DNA of 64,000 nt from Myxococcales bacterium. Lineage in GTDB: Bacteria; Myxococcota_A; Polyangia; Haliangiales; Haliangiaceae. The stretch lies in the NCBI GenBank assembly GCA_016706545.1, contig JADJJK010000077.1, positions 209,927-273,926 on the forward strand, in the 5' to 3' direction. The notes below the pieces were generated by a model, which was not told the origin of the DNA, did not search any database, and saw only the letters and a program-made list of their open reading frames with translations. Each line of letters starts with the position of its first letter. Within the stretch, counting starts at the first letter, position 1. Below are positions 32,134-41,129 of the stretch, piece by piece. The translations under genes were made by a program, and so were the position numbers.

Positions 32134-33345
32134 TCACCGCGCCCCGGTGGCGGGCCTGTCGGCGCGGCCGTCATCGGCGTCATCGGCGAGGCCATCGATG
32201 ATGCTCGCCACCTGGGCCACGCGCGCGGCCCAGGACTCGTTGGCCATGGCGGCGGCGCGGTCGCGGCGGCGCGCCTGCCGATCCGCGGGCTGGCCCTGGC
32301 CATCAGCCGCCAGCGCGGCCTCGATCCTGGCGATGAAGTCCGGCGCGGTGTCGGCGATGGCGCAGCGGTCGCCGTAGCGCACGACCTCGGGCACCGAGGT
32401 GGAGACCACCGGCAGGCCAGCGGCCAGGTACTCGCGCAGCTTGATGGGGTTCACGAACTCCATGCGCTCTTGCCGGCGGTACGGAATGATGCCGACATCG
32501 AAGCCCTTGCAGTACGCCGGCAGCTCGTCGTGCGGCTTGCGGCCCAGGAGATGGACGTTCTTGAGCCGGCGCACGCGCTCCACGTCTACCAGCGCCTGGC
32601 CGATGAGGACGATGGACCAGCTCGGCCGGGCGCGAGCGATCTCCTCGATGAGCTCCAGATCCACCCAGTCTTGCAGGGTGCCGTAGAAGCCGATCTTGGG
32701 GCCGGGCAGCGCGGCCAGCTCCTGCGGGATCTCCGTGGCGTCGGCCAGCGCGCGACCAAACATCGCGACGTCCACGCCGTGCGGCGACACGAAGGTGGCA
32801 GGGTTGACCGCCCGCTTGGACTCCGCGAGCGCGTGGTTGATCGCGAACACCGCGTCCACCTTGGTCAAGAGGCGGCGCTCTAGCTCCACCGTGCGCTCGC
32901 GGTCGAGGTACGAGAACATCGACCACTCATCCACGCAGTAGTAGACCGAGAGGTCCTCTCCCAGCACGCCCACGTAGTCTGCGACGTTGGGCAAGAACGT
33001 CCACAAGTGGAACTTCGACAGCCCGAGCCGGAGGCGCAGCGCGGCGATGGTGGCGCGCAACGCGAGCTTGTTGGCAGCGCGCGCGGCCGTCAGGTGAGGG
33101 AAAGGTAACACCAGGGGGGTAAAGACCCACAAGTCGTTCTCTACCCGCACCGGACCGCGAGCGAACTCGCCGAGCTTGCGGCGGATCTTGCCGAGATCTC
33201 GCGAACTCGACAGCTTGGGTGTTCGAGTGGCCAACGAGTTGAGCCACAGGACTCTCCGGGTCTTGGCTAGCTCGCGGAGAACGTGATGGTTCGAGGTTGG
33301 ATCCTCGTTCCAGTCCTTGGCAAACGCAATAATGCCCGCCGGCAC
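32134..33345 (-). CDS. glycosyltransferase (GT4-like, GT-B fold)
   Basis: 403 residues from GTG 33345. The N-terminal half carries the acceptor-side Rossmann fold (VLWLNSL, LSVYYCVDEWSMF), and the C-terminal half the donor-binding pattern: IGFYGTLQDWVDLELIEEI, KNVHLLGRKPHDELPAYCKG, and PIKLREYLAAGLPVVST, where the E of LREYLA aligns with the conserved Glu of retaining GT4 enzymes. It ends in an Ala/Asp/Arg-rich tail. It is divergent from the NodB deacetylase (120 bp apart) and upstream of the fusion oxidoreductase. It probably adds a sugar to a surface glycan; donor unknown. Confidence 0.85.
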   Translation of the reverse strand: MPAGIIAFAKDWNEDPTSNHHVLRELAKTRRVLWLNSLATRTPKLSSSRDLGKIRRKLGEFARGPVRVENDLWVFTPLVLPFPHLTAARAANKLALRATIAALRLRLGLSKFHLWTFLPNVADYVGVLGEDLSVYYCVDEWSMFSYLDRERTVELERRLLTKVDAVFAINHALAESKRAVNPATFVSPHGVDVAMFGRALADATEIPQELAALPGPKIGFYGTLQDWVDLELIEEIARARPSWSIVLIGQALVDVERVRRLKNVHLLGRKPHDELPAYCKGFDVGIIPYRRQERMEFVNPIKLREYLAAGLPVVSTSVPEVVRYGDRCAIADTAPDFIARIEAALAADGQGQPADRQARRRDRAAAMANESWAARVAQVASIIDGLADDADDGRADRPATGAR

Positions 33346-33465
33346 GGGGTCACCCTACTGGGGATTCCTGGGTCGAAGCAAGGGTACACGCCTCCTCGAT
33401 CTTCTTGTTCTACCGGCGAGGGCTGGTGATCGCGCGGCGAAGCCGACATCATAGGTGCCAACGTC

Positions 33466-34101
33466 ATGTTGCAGACACTTCGCCAGGTCGCCAGCCGGGT
33501 CCTTCCCCCTTCGCTCGTCGTGCGTCGTGGCCCTGTCGGGGCCAAGCGAGTGGCGCTCACGTTTGACGATGGACCGCTGCCGCTGACCGACGCCTATCTC
33601 CGCTGCCTCGACGACCTGGGCGTGGCCGCGACCTTCTTCCTGATGGGAGATCTGGTGGAGGTCGATCCAGGGATCGTGCGCGAGTACGTGCGCCGCGGCC
33701 ACCAGGTGGCGCCGCACGGCTATCACCACACCATGTTCTCTTCGATGTCGTCGCGCGAGCTGGCAGGCGAGCTGCGGCGTTGCGGGGAGATCTTTGGCAC
33801 TCAGGCGCAGGCGCGGCCCTGGGTGCGGCCGCCGCACGGCGCGCTAAATACCAGGTCGCTGGCGGTGGCGCTGGCCAGCGGCTGGTCCATCGCGATGTGG
33901 TCCTTCGACTCGTACGACTACAAGCTGAACTCGGCGGACGACCTGGTGGAGCGTTGCTCGCCCACCGCCATCACCGATGGCGAGATCGTGCTCATGCACG
34001 AGGGCCAGCAGTGGACGCTGGACGCGCTGCCGCGCATCGTCGAGGGCCTGCGGGGCGCAGGGCTCGAGTGCGTGACGATGGCGGACCTGCTCGCGAGATA
34101 G
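33466..34101 (+). CDS. polysaccharide deacetylase (NodB domain)
   Basis: 211 residues, no signal peptide. NodB homology motifs: MT1 TFDDGP (33-38, catalytic Asp and zinc Asp), MT2 HGYHHTMF (zinc His pair, about 85), MT3 RPPHG (about 122), and MT5 LMHEG near 177. It removes N- or O-acetyl groups from glycans such as peptidoglycan or poly-N-acetylglucosamine. The lack of a signal peptide suggests action on a lipid-linked or cytoplasmic precursor, in line with the divergent glycosyltransferase. It ends convergently 1 bp from the haem lipoprotein gene. Confidence 0.9.
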   Translation: MLQTLRQVASRVLPPSLVVRRGPVGAKRVALTFDDGPLPLTDAYLRCLDDLGVAATFFLMGDLVEVDPGIVREYVRRGHQVAPHGYHHTMFSSMSSRELAGELRRCGEIFGTQAQARPWVRPPHGALNTRSLAVALASGWSIAMWSFDSYDYKLNSADDLVERCSPTAITDGEIVLMHEGQQWTLDALPRIVEGLRGAGLECVTMADLLAR

Positions 34102-34102
34102 C

Positions 34103-34615
34103 TCAGATGTGCGCCGCCGCGGTCACTCCGAACAGGTAGTCGTCGGCGCCGCGTTCGTCGTGGCAGGTCACGCACTGCGGCAGCTTGCCGGCGAGCTGCT
34201 GGCCGCCCTCTTCGAGCGGCACGCCGCGAGGCGTGGTGACCGCGAACCACCAGTCGCCGACGATGGGGTTTGATCCTGGCGCGCCCTTGCCCATGACGGT
34301 CAGCTTCTTGACCTGCCCGCCTTCGTACACCGCGCGCACGATCAGCGCGCCCTGGGGCAAGCGCACCTTGGAGCCCTGCGCGGTCGGCGAGATCTTGTCG
34401 TAGAGCGCCTTGGACTCCTTGGTGATCCAGAGCTCGATCTGCGGGTTGGGGGCGAGGTTCGAGGTGTACGGGCTCGAGGTCCTGGTCATCGTCGCCTCAA
34501 AGGCGGAGATGCGCTCGAGCCCCGCCGGCGGCGCTTCTTCGACTTCATCGAGAGAGCAGGCGGCCACCAGCGCGCAGCTCAGACTTACCATCGCGAACTT
34601 ACAGCTTTGTTGCAT
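34103..34615 (-). CDS. c-type haem lipoprotein, cytochrome P460-like
   Basis: 170 residues from ATG 34615. Lipobox ALVAAC at residue 20. The only cofactor motif is CVTCH near residue 149, a CxxCH haem c site close to the C-terminus, as in cytochrome P460/c'-beta. A beta-rich body (QIELWITKESKALYD, GALIVRAVY, VGDWWFAVTTPRG) precedes it. A periplasmic electron or NO/hydroxylamine-related role is possible but unproven. Convergent with the deacetylase; no maturation genes nearby. Confidence 0.7.
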   Translation of the reverse strand: MQQSCKFAMVSLSCALVAACSLDEVEEAPPAGLERISAFEATMTRTSSPYTSNLAPNPQIELWITKESKALYDKISPTAQGSKVRLPQGALIVRAVYEGGQVKKLTVMGKGAPGSNPIVGDWWFAVTTPRGVPLEEGGQQLAGKLPQCVTCHDERGADDYLFGVTAAAHI

Positions 34616-35111
34616 CACGCCCTCGGGCAAGCAGGCCGCGCTGGATGCAGCTCTCCCGTTGCGTACGAGCAAGGAGGCTCGCACCGCGGACACGGCGTCA
34701 CTGGCAGGAGATCAACGCGGGGGTTCTGGCTTCGGGGAGGAGCAACGGTCGTGCCACGGTGGGGACAATCGTCCACAGCGCCACGCGGCGCGCGTCGCCG
34801 GACGATGCCGAGGTCTAGCTACGAGGTGCGGCGAGGCGCCGGCGGCGCAGCAAACGCCCGCGACGCCGACGCTGTCTGCGTGATCGCGCGCTCGTCGTAA
34901 GAGCGCGGCGCCGCGGAGCCGGAGGCGGAAAAGGCCGGGCCCTGGGGCGCTCGTTGGTGCCTCGGTCCCCTGGGGCTGGGGCGGGCAACCGTCGACTCGA
35001 GGCGACACCATGGGACCGCCGCCGGGCCTCGCCGATCCCGGTCGCGCCGCGCTCGTTGGTCGCGCCGATCTCGGTGGATGAGCCCCGCGCTGGGGCATAC
35101 TCGCCAGCCTC
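34616..35111. other. intergenic, nothing recognised
   Basis: 496 bp between divergent genes. All frames show non-coding codon use. There are scattered CCGGGCCTCGCCGATCCC and GGCGAGGCGCCGGCG runs, with inverted repeats of CGCGC type, for example CGCGCTCGTCGTAAGAGCGCG at about 34887-34907, a hairpin with a short loop that might be a terminator or regulatory element. Promoters for both flanking genes must lie here, but no consensus boxes stand out. Confidence 0.5.
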
Positions 35112-36869
35112 GTGAGCTCACGATCGGGGACGCAGGTGAGCGCCAGGACCTGGCGCGGTGCAGCCGCTGGCCTGGCGCTGGGCCTGGCGCTGTCCGCGGC
35201 GGCGTTGGCGTGTGGCGAGCGCACCTCCGAGCTGGCTGGCGCGGCCCCGGCGCGCAGCGCCATGTCGGCGCCGCTCCAGATCCTGGAAGACGCCGATCGT
35301 CGCGCCAGCGATGAGGCCGTGCCCGAGACGTCGCCGGTGTTCGATGGCCGCACCCTGCGCCTGCGCGCGGCGCGCGGCGAGACGCTGGGGATCACCGTCT
35401 GGCAGCGGGCGCCGGGCGAGGTGACCTTGCAGATGGCTGCGCGGGAGCTGAAGGTCACCGGGTACGAGGTGGAGTGGGCGCCGGTGACCCGGCCCTCGAC
35501 CGCGATGTACGGCGGCAGCCGCGGCGCCGCGAGCTACGTCGATGGGCTGGTTCCAGCGCCGCGCCCCACCGGCTCGCCCGTGTACTTCGATCTCGCGGTG
35601 TCTGCGGACGCACCGCCGGGCCGCCACCTCGGCACGTTGACGGCCTCGGCTGCGACGGCCTCGGGTACGGCGCCTGCTGCGGCGACCGCCGCGACGTCCG
35701 CTACCACGTCCGTGGCGGTCGAGCTGGAGGTGCTGGACGTGCTCTTGCCGGCGGTCGGCGCGCGACCGCTGGTGTGGGCGTACTACGATCCTCGCGAGCT
35801 GGCGTGGCAGCACGGCCTGCCGGCGGGCGCGCAGCTAGGCGGCTTTGATCCGCTGGAGCTGGAGAAGCGCTGCGCGGCGATGTTCCGCGCGCATGGCGTG
35901 CTGGCCACGCCCGAGCTGACCGCGGAGCTGTGGCCGCGACGGCGCGAGCTGCTGGCCGGCGCGCGCTTCGTGCCGGTGCTCTTGCCCACCGAGGACGGCG
36001 CGCTCGCGGAGGCGGCGCGCTTCTGGGAGCAGGCGCTGGCCGCCGAGGACCAGCTCGCGTTCGCCATCCCCATCGATGAGCCGCGCCAGCTCGACCGCAA
36101 GATGAAGGTGCGGGCGCTCGCCGACCAGGTCGCGGCCGCGCGCCGGGCCACCGGCACCTCGCGCCTGCGCCTGGCGGTCACCGATGCGCCTCACGCCGTC
36201 TACGGAGACGCGGTGGACATCTTCATCTCGCCGTACGCCATCTCGCGTCAGCCCGCCACCGGCGCGGGCGCGGGCGCGCTGCGCTTCACCTACAACGGCA
36301 ACCCGCCGTACGCCGGCTCGATGGTGCTCGACGCTGGCAACTTCGATCTGCGCACCTGGGGATGGATCGGTTGGCGCTGGTCGGTGCCGCTCTGGTACGT
36401 GTGGGACGCGCTGTACTGGCACGACCGGCACAACGCCAAGCGCATGGGCCTGCCGCGCCCTGGCCGCGCCATGTCGCCACGAGACTCGGTCACCTTCGAC
36501 GACGGCGGCGATCACGGCAACCGCGACGGCGTCTTGGCCTTGCCCGGTCCGCGCGAGACCCCGTGCCTGCCGACCCTGCGCCTCAAGGCGCTGCGCCGCG
36601 GCCTCAGCGATCGGCTGCTGCTGGACGCGGCGAGTTGCACGCCCGCGACCCGCGCCGTCGCCGCTCGCCTGGCGCTGCGGCTCATCCCGTTCGCGCTGGG
36701 CGACGCGGCGTCGGTGGGGCTGACCCCGCCGGTCACCGCGAGCGCGTGGTACGCCGCCCGCCAGCAATTGCTGGATCTGGCCGCGCAATGTACGCGGCAG
36801 GAGACCGGCGATGGCGGCGCTAGAAGTCCCAGCCCACGCCCGCTTGCAGCACCAGCGGGTTCACCGTGA
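35112..36869 (+). CDS. DUF4091 (glycoside-hydrolase-like) secreted lipoprotein
   Basis: 585 residues from GTG 35112. The signal peptide ends in AAALACGER (lipobox). Residues 55-215 form an Ig-like beta domain; the rest is a TIM-barrel-like domain of the DUF4091 class, recognised by AIPIDEP (possible catalytic Glu/Asp) and the C-terminal signature NFDLRTWGWIGWRWSV, LWYVWDALYW. These are often carbohydrate-active enzymes of unknown specificity. An Ala/Thr-rich linker sits at about 180-200. The final 17 codons overlap the end of the convergent OmpW-like gene. Confidence 0.8.
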   Translation: MSSRSGTQVSARTWRGAAAGLALGLALSAAALACGERTSELAGAAPARSAMSAPLQILEDADRRASDEAVPETSPVFDGRTLRLRAARGETLGITVWQRAPGEVTLQMAARELKVTGYEVEWAPVTRPSTAMYGGSRGAASYVDGLVPAPRPTGSPVYFDLAVSADAPPGRHLGTLTASAATASGTAPAAATAATSATTSVAVELEVLDVLLPAVGARPLVWAYYDPRELAWQHGLPAGAQLGGFDPLELEKRCAAMFRAHGVLATPELTAELWPRRRELLAGARFVPVLLPTEDGALAEAARFWEQALAAEDQLAFAIPIDEPRQLDRKMKVRALADQVAAARRATGTSRLRLAVTDAPHAVYGDAVDIFISPYAISRQPATGAGAGALRFTYNGNPPYAGSMVLDAGNFDLRTWGWIGWRWSVPLWYVWDALYWHDRHNAKRMGLPRPGRAMSPRDSVTFDDGGDHGNRDGVLALPGPRETPCLPTLRLKALRRGLSDRLLLDAASCTPATRAVAARLALRLIPFALGDAASVGLTPPVTASAWYAARQQLLDLAAQCTRQETGDGGARSPSPRPLAAPAGSP

Positions 36870-37668
36870 CCTCGGCGGTGCCGGTGCCCGCGCTGACCGT
36901 GCCGTAGATGGGCAGCGCCGGGACCGCGAGCTCGAGGCCCTTCATGCGCGCGACCAGATCCAGGCCGGCGGCGAACTTGGCGTCGAGCGTCACGTACACG
37001 CGCTTCCACACGTGGACATCCACGCCGGCTTGCAGGACCCAGGCAAGGTCGGAGTCGATCTCGACGGTGGGCTTGCCCACCTCGGTGAGGACGGGGTTGG
37101 TGATCTGCGTGTCGTACGCATAGACGTAGCTGACGCCGAGGCCACCATAGGGGCGCACGCGGGGGTGCAGTGGGTAGCGGTACACCGCGGTGACGATGGG
37201 CGGCAGCACCTTGGTGGTGCCGAGCTTCTCGCCAAACGCCGGCACGCCGGTGGGGATGTTGCCGAGCGCGTACGGCGCCACCGAGTCGTTGGCGAGGGTG
37301 CCGGTGAGGGTGAGGGTCATGGTGAACGGCGAGGCGATCACCGCTTCGATGGAGATGCGATCGTGGACGCGATAGCCGATGGTCCCGGCCAGCATGGCCA
37401 CCGCGTCGGCGCTGACGCCGGAGCCCGCGACCGGACCGTCGGGCAAGGCCAGCTCGGCGGGGCCCATCAGATCGGAGAGCACCACCTCCTCGCTGGCGGG
37501 CACCGGCTGCAGATACAGAAAGCCGGCGCGCGCGTACAGGCGGTCCTTGGCAGGGTTGGCGTCAGCCTGGGCGCACAGGCCGGCGACCAGCGCCAGGGCC
37601 GCGGGCAGGGCCGGGGCCGCTAGCCGGCGGCGGAGGGAGCGAGCGGAGTCCAGCATGGCGGTCCTCAT
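36820..37668 (-). CDS. OmpW-like outer-membrane beta-barrel protein
   Basis: 282 residues; ATG 37668 overlaps the stop of the upstream Ig-like lipoprotein gene by 4 bp. Signal peptide to about residue 37 (LVAGLCAQADA). The mature part shows alternating amphipathic strands with Tyr/Val/Ala faces (YARAGFLYL, VYRYPLHPRVRPYGGLGVSY, VLQAGVDVHVWKRVYVTLD) and ends in the classical C-terminal Phe (VLQAGVGWDF) used for BAM-dependent insertion. OmpW family barrels are eight-stranded and form hydrophobic channels. It probably forms an operon with the large lipoprotein upstream. Confidence 0.85.
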   Translation of the reverse strand: MRTAMLDSARSLRRRLAAPALPAALALVAGLCAQADANPAKDRLYARAGFLYLQPVPASEEVVLSDLMGPAELALPDGPVAGSGVSADAVAMLAGTIGYRVHDRISIEAVIASPFTMTLTLTGTLANDSVAPYALGNIPTGVPAFGEKLGTTKVLPPIVTAVYRYPLHPRVRPYGGLGVSYVYAYDTQITNPVLTEVGKPTVEIDSDLAWVLQAGVDVHVWKRVYVTLDAKFAAGLDLVARMKGLELAVPALPIYGTVSAGTGTAEVTVNPLVLQAGVGWDF

Positions 37669-40600
37669 CGGATGGCCGGGGTGACGAGGGACAAGGACAA
37701 GGTGCCGTCGGGCACGCGCAGGTTGATGTAGCCGTCGACGAGCGGCGCCGTGATATGGACCGGGATGATCACGTTGCCGCGGTTGTGCAGCTCCACCCGC
37801 ATGCGGCCATCGGGCAGGAAGGTGACTGGACCGGTGAGCACCAGATTGACCGGCTTGCTCTGGACGTCGTGATCGACCAGGGGGATCGACAGATCGGGCG
37901 CGTCCATCAGCGTCTGCACCGCGATGACGAACATCGGCTTGCCGTTGCCGTCATCGAGGATGTAGCCGACGGCGCCCGCGGCGGTGGGCTCCAGCAGGCG
38001 CAGGTGCATCAGGCCGGTCTGCACGTTGCGGATGTCGATCTCCACGATCCCGATCTTGGCGGTGGCGTTGATGGTGAGCGAGGTGACGCGCACGGACTGC
38101 GCCGAGATCCGCACCGGCACGCAAGGGCCCGCGCCGGTCGCTGGCGCGCCGGTGGGCGTGATCGGGCAGCTCTCCACCTTGGGCAGCACGGTGACGGGCA
38201 AGGCGGCGGCGACGCCGATGCACACCTGGTTGCCGAGCAGGGCGGGCTTGCAGTCGGGGCCGGCGAGCGCCGCCGCGGTCACGTCGCCCGAGGTGCTGAC
38301 CACGTCGACCGCGAGCTGGTTGTCCGGGTGCAGGATCTCGCCGGCGTCGAGGTATCCGTTGCCGTTGCGGTCGGCCAGCGGCAACGCGGTCAGCGGGATC
38401 ATGGTGGTCGGCGCCGGGGACGCCGCGGTGAACGGCAGCACCACCGCGGCGCCGCCCTCGCTGTCGGCGTCCGCGAGCGCGTCGGTGTTGAGCGGACGGC
38501 CGTTGGCGCCGCAGACCTCGCCAGCGTTGCAGGTGGCGTCGGTGCCAGCGATCATGGTGACGCGGTAGCGAGCGCCCGGGATCCATCGCGTCAGCGGGGT
38601 GAAGCGGAAGCCGGCCTGGCGCACCGTGAGCTCGCCGGGCACGGCCTGCACGCAGGCGCCTGCGCCGTCGAGCTGCTCGACGCGGATCGCGCCGGTGTTG
38701 CAGGCGGCGCCCACCCGCAGGCTGGCCGCGGACATGGGCTGGGTGAACCAGGCCTCGATGTCGCGATCGGCGGTGAGCTCGAATGGCCGATACGGTAGGT
38801 CGGTGGCGCGGCCAGCGACGCAGCGCCCCGGCGAGGTGGCGCTGCCTCCGGTGAGGGCGCACGGCGCGCCGGGCACCACCGCGGCGAGCTGCGGCGGCAC
38901 GGTGGCGCCGCCGGGGGCGGCGGCGGTGGTGAACGGAATCACCCCGGTGCCCGCGGTGGGATCGCCGGGGCTCAGCGTCAGCGGCTGGCCGGCGGCGTCG
39001 ACCATGGGCCCAAGGCGCAGGCTGTACGCGGTGGCCGGCGCCAGCGGCTGGCGCGGCGTGATGACGACCGCTGCGCCGGCGACGCGCGCGTCCACGGCGA
39101 TCGACGTGGTGCCCGCCATGAGCGCGAGCTGGCCAGCGGCGCGCAGCTTGCCGGCGTCGACCGCGCTCGACAAGAGGACCTGCAGCCGGGCGTCGGTGGC
39201 GACCTGCGTGTCGCCGCGGGCGGGCGAGGTGGCGACGACGCGCGGCGGAGCTTCGTTCGGGATCACGGCAGTCGCGCCGGTGCGCAGCCGCAGCGAGAGG
39301 TCTGCGTGCGAGCGGGTCACGCCCAGAAGCTCGACCTCGATCGCGCCGGTGGCCTCGAGCGCGAGCTGGCCCTGCGCCACGGTCGCCAGGCCCACCAGGT
39401 GCATGCCGAGCAAGGTCTGGGTGGCCAGCGCGTTGCCGGTGGCGTCCTCTGCGGTGAGCGCCGCGTCGAGAAACAGCTCCACCATCAGCGGGGCGTCGCG
39501 ATCATCGGGGCGGACGTCCGCCGGGCGATGCGGGTTGCGGGTGACCCAGCCGTTGGCGTCGCTCAGCAGGTCGAAGCGCAGCGGGCCGGTCTGGTACCCC
39601 AGGCCGACGACGCCGGCCAGCCGCAGCGGGAGCTCGGAGGCCGACAGGCGCTGGCCCTTGCGCACGGTGAACGGGATGGGACCGCCGAACGCGGTGGGAT
39701 CGCCGAGCTCCGCGCGCAGCGTGCCCGGCAACAGCGAGAGCTCAGCGCTGCCGATGAGCGGCGCGTGCTTGTGGACGCTGTTGATCGGCGCCCCGGTGAG
39801 CTCCGAGAGCTCGGGGCTGGCGCCAGCGTCTGGCAGATCGAGCGCGACCACCTGCTCGTACGACGGGCCGGATACCGGCGAGAACGACAGCGTGGTCGCC
39901 GGCAACGCGGTGCCGCCGCGGTCGGTCAGGCCGGTCAGCACCAGCTCGTGGCGAGCGCCCGCGTCCAGATCGGCGTCGGGGTCGACGACCAGGTGCTGGC
40001 CCACCGCGAGCACGGTGGCGGGCAGCGCGGCGGTGGTCCCTGCGCGGCGCAGCGTGACCGCCCCGGCGGCGAGCGCGGTGCGCTCGTCTAGCGCCTCGGA
40101 GAACACCAGCCGCAAGCTCGCGCGATCGAGCACCGGGTGACGCGGCGCGGGGCCACCCGCGGTGAAGGCGGCGGGGTCTTCGCCGCCCACCGCCAGCAGG
40201 CGAGGCGCGCCGGCGGCGGTCTGGGCCTGCCGGGTGCGGAAGCTGACGAGCGGCGCCTCGGCCGGCAGGTTCGCAGCGTCCGCCAGGAGGGTCGGCCGCA
40301 GGTAGACCTGATAGCGCTCGCCTGGCAAGAGGCCGGCGGCGCTGGCGACGATGATGTTGCCGCGCGGCCCCAGCACCGTGGGGGTCACCTCCACCGGGCC
40401 GCTCGGGCCGACGACACAGAAGCTGCCTTGGACGGTGGAGCCCGTGGCGGTGCAGCCCTCGCGCAGCGCCGCCTCGTTGACCTCGCCCGTGAGCTGAAAG
40501 ATCAGGCGAGACGCGGTGGGGACGTCGAGCTGGCCATCTCGCGGGTAGGTGAAGGTGACGCCGGGAGGCTGCGCGGTCGGCGCAGGCGTCTTGGCGTCAG

Positions 40601-40778
40601 GGCCGCACGCGGCCAGCGCCGCCCAGAGCGCCAGCGCGCAGGCGGCCGGGCGCCTGCGCAGCCGTCGCGTCAGCCCCTGCGGCGCAGCCGAGGCGCCCCG
40701 GCGAGGCGCCACCGAATCCAGCCCACACGAGACACTCCGCGCGCAACCCGGCGCGCAGCACGTTGCACTGCACTTCAC
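37665..40778 (-). CDS. large multidomain Ig-like (Big_5) lipoprotein
   Basis: 1,037 residues from GTG 40778, chosen because GGAGG ends six bases before it; the long frame extends further but lacks a site. A 43-residue Arg-rich leader precedes a signal ending in ALWAALAAC (lipobox). The body is a row of bacterial Ig-like domains, each opening with a motif like TYPRDGQLDVPTASRLIFQL or SPARGDTQVATDARLQVLLS, seen at about residues 75, 210, 545 and 680. Long Big_5 lipoproteins are typical of Myxococcota surfaces. It is co-transcribed with the OmpW-like gene, so they may form an outer-membrane complex. Confidence 0.8.
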   Translation of the reverse strand: MKCSATCCAPGCARSVSCGLDSVAPRRGASAAPQGLTRRLRRRPAACALALWAALAACGPDAKTPAPTAQPPGVTFTYPRDGQLDVPTASRLIFQLTGEVNEAALREGCTATGSTVQGSFCVVGPSGPVEVTPTVLGPRGNIIVASAAGLLPGERYQVYLRPTLLADAANLPAEAPLVSFRTRQAQTAAGAPRLLAVGGEDPAAFTAGGPAPRHPVLDRASLRLVFSEALDERTALAAGAVTLRRAGTTAALPATVLAVGQHLVVDPDADLDAGARHELVLTGLTDRGGTALPATTLSFSPVSGPSYEQVVALDLPDAGASPELSELTGAPINSVHKHAPLIGSAELSLLPGTLRAELGDPTAFGGPIPFTVRKGQRLSASELPLRLAGVVGLGYQTGPLRFDLLSDANGWVTRNPHRPADVRPDDRDAPLMVELFLDAALTAEDATGNALATQTLLGMHLVGLATVAQGQLALEATGAIEVELLGVTRSHADLSLRLRTGATAVIPNEAPPRVVATSPARGDTQVATDARLQVLLSSAVDAGKLRAAGQLALMAGTTSIAVDARVAGAAVVITPRQPLAPATAYSLRLGPMVDAAGQPLTLSPGDPTAGTGVIPFTTAAAPGGATVPPQLAAVVPGAPCALTGGSATSPGRCVAGRATDLPYRPFELTADRDIEAWFTQPMSAASLRVGAACNTGAIRVEQLDGAGACVQAVPGELTVRQAGFRFTPLTRWIPGARYRVTMIAGTDATCNAGEVCGANGRPLNTDALADADSEGGAAVVLPFTAASPAPTTMIPLTALPLADRNGNGYLDAGEILHPDNQLAVDVVSTSGDVTAAALAGPDCKPALLGNQVCIGVAAALPVTVLPKVESCPITPTGAPATGAGPCVPVRISAQSVRVTSLTINATAKIGIVEIDIRNVQTGLMHLRLLEPTAAGAVGYILDDGNGKPMFVIAVQTLMDAPDLSIPLVDHDVQSKPVNLVLTGPVTFLPDGRMRVELHNRGNVIIPVHITAPLVDGYINLRVPDGTLSLSLVTPAIR

Positions 40779-41114
40779 ACGGCACCTCCGGGCCAGCTCA
40801 TCATCTGGCGTCACGGGATTGTCGCCTGATTCTGCGTGCCCTGGCACGTGAGAACGGCGCGCGCGCCGCTGATTCGTCGCGAGCTCATCACGTTCGCGAG
40901 CCGACTGGCTCGTGCCGCGATGCGTTGAGTCCAGCACCGTGCTGTCGATTCCAGCGCGGTCGATCACGAGGCATCATGCCTGCGTGCATGGGCGGCTTCG
41001 CCAGCGCAGCGCGGTGCGGCGCGGCGCGGCGCGGCGCGCCGCGGCTCAGGCCGCTTCGCCGGCGCGGCGCGGCGCGGCTCAGGCTGCTTCGCCGCCGGCG
41101 CGGCGCGGCGTGGC
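40779..41114. other. intergenic; GC minisatellite at one end
   Basis: 336 bp. 40800-40980 is mixed and shows no gene. 41000-41114 is a GCGGCGCGGCGCG-rich tandem stretch described in the next entry. Promoter signals for the Ig-like gene (minus strand) must lie in 40780-40900, where CTGATTCTGCGTGCCCTGG offers no consensus box. Confidence 0.5.
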
Positions 41115-41129
41115 TCAGGCGGCTTCGCC
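41040..41129. repeat. in-frame tandem copies of a gene's last codons and stop
   Basis: GGCTCAGGCNGCTTCGCC occurs three times, with TCA (minus-strand TGA) at 41046-41048, 41079-41081 and 41115-41117, so copies are 33 and 36 bp apart. Each reads GEAA-stop on the minus strand and all are in frame with each other. The copy at 41115 ends the flavoprotein gene. The tail was multiplied after the gene was complete, and the extra copies lie beyond the stop. Confidence 0.75.

Noticed and set aside
33270..33300. tRNA T-arm-like GGTTCGAGGTTGGATCC
   Set aside because: It lies inside the glycosyltransferase coding sequence, with no acceptor, D or anticodon stems in place.
34712..35458. 248-codon antisense frame across the intergenic region
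   Set aside because: Ser/Arg/Pro-rich, no start site, overlaps the DUF4091 gene's coding strand; composition artefact.
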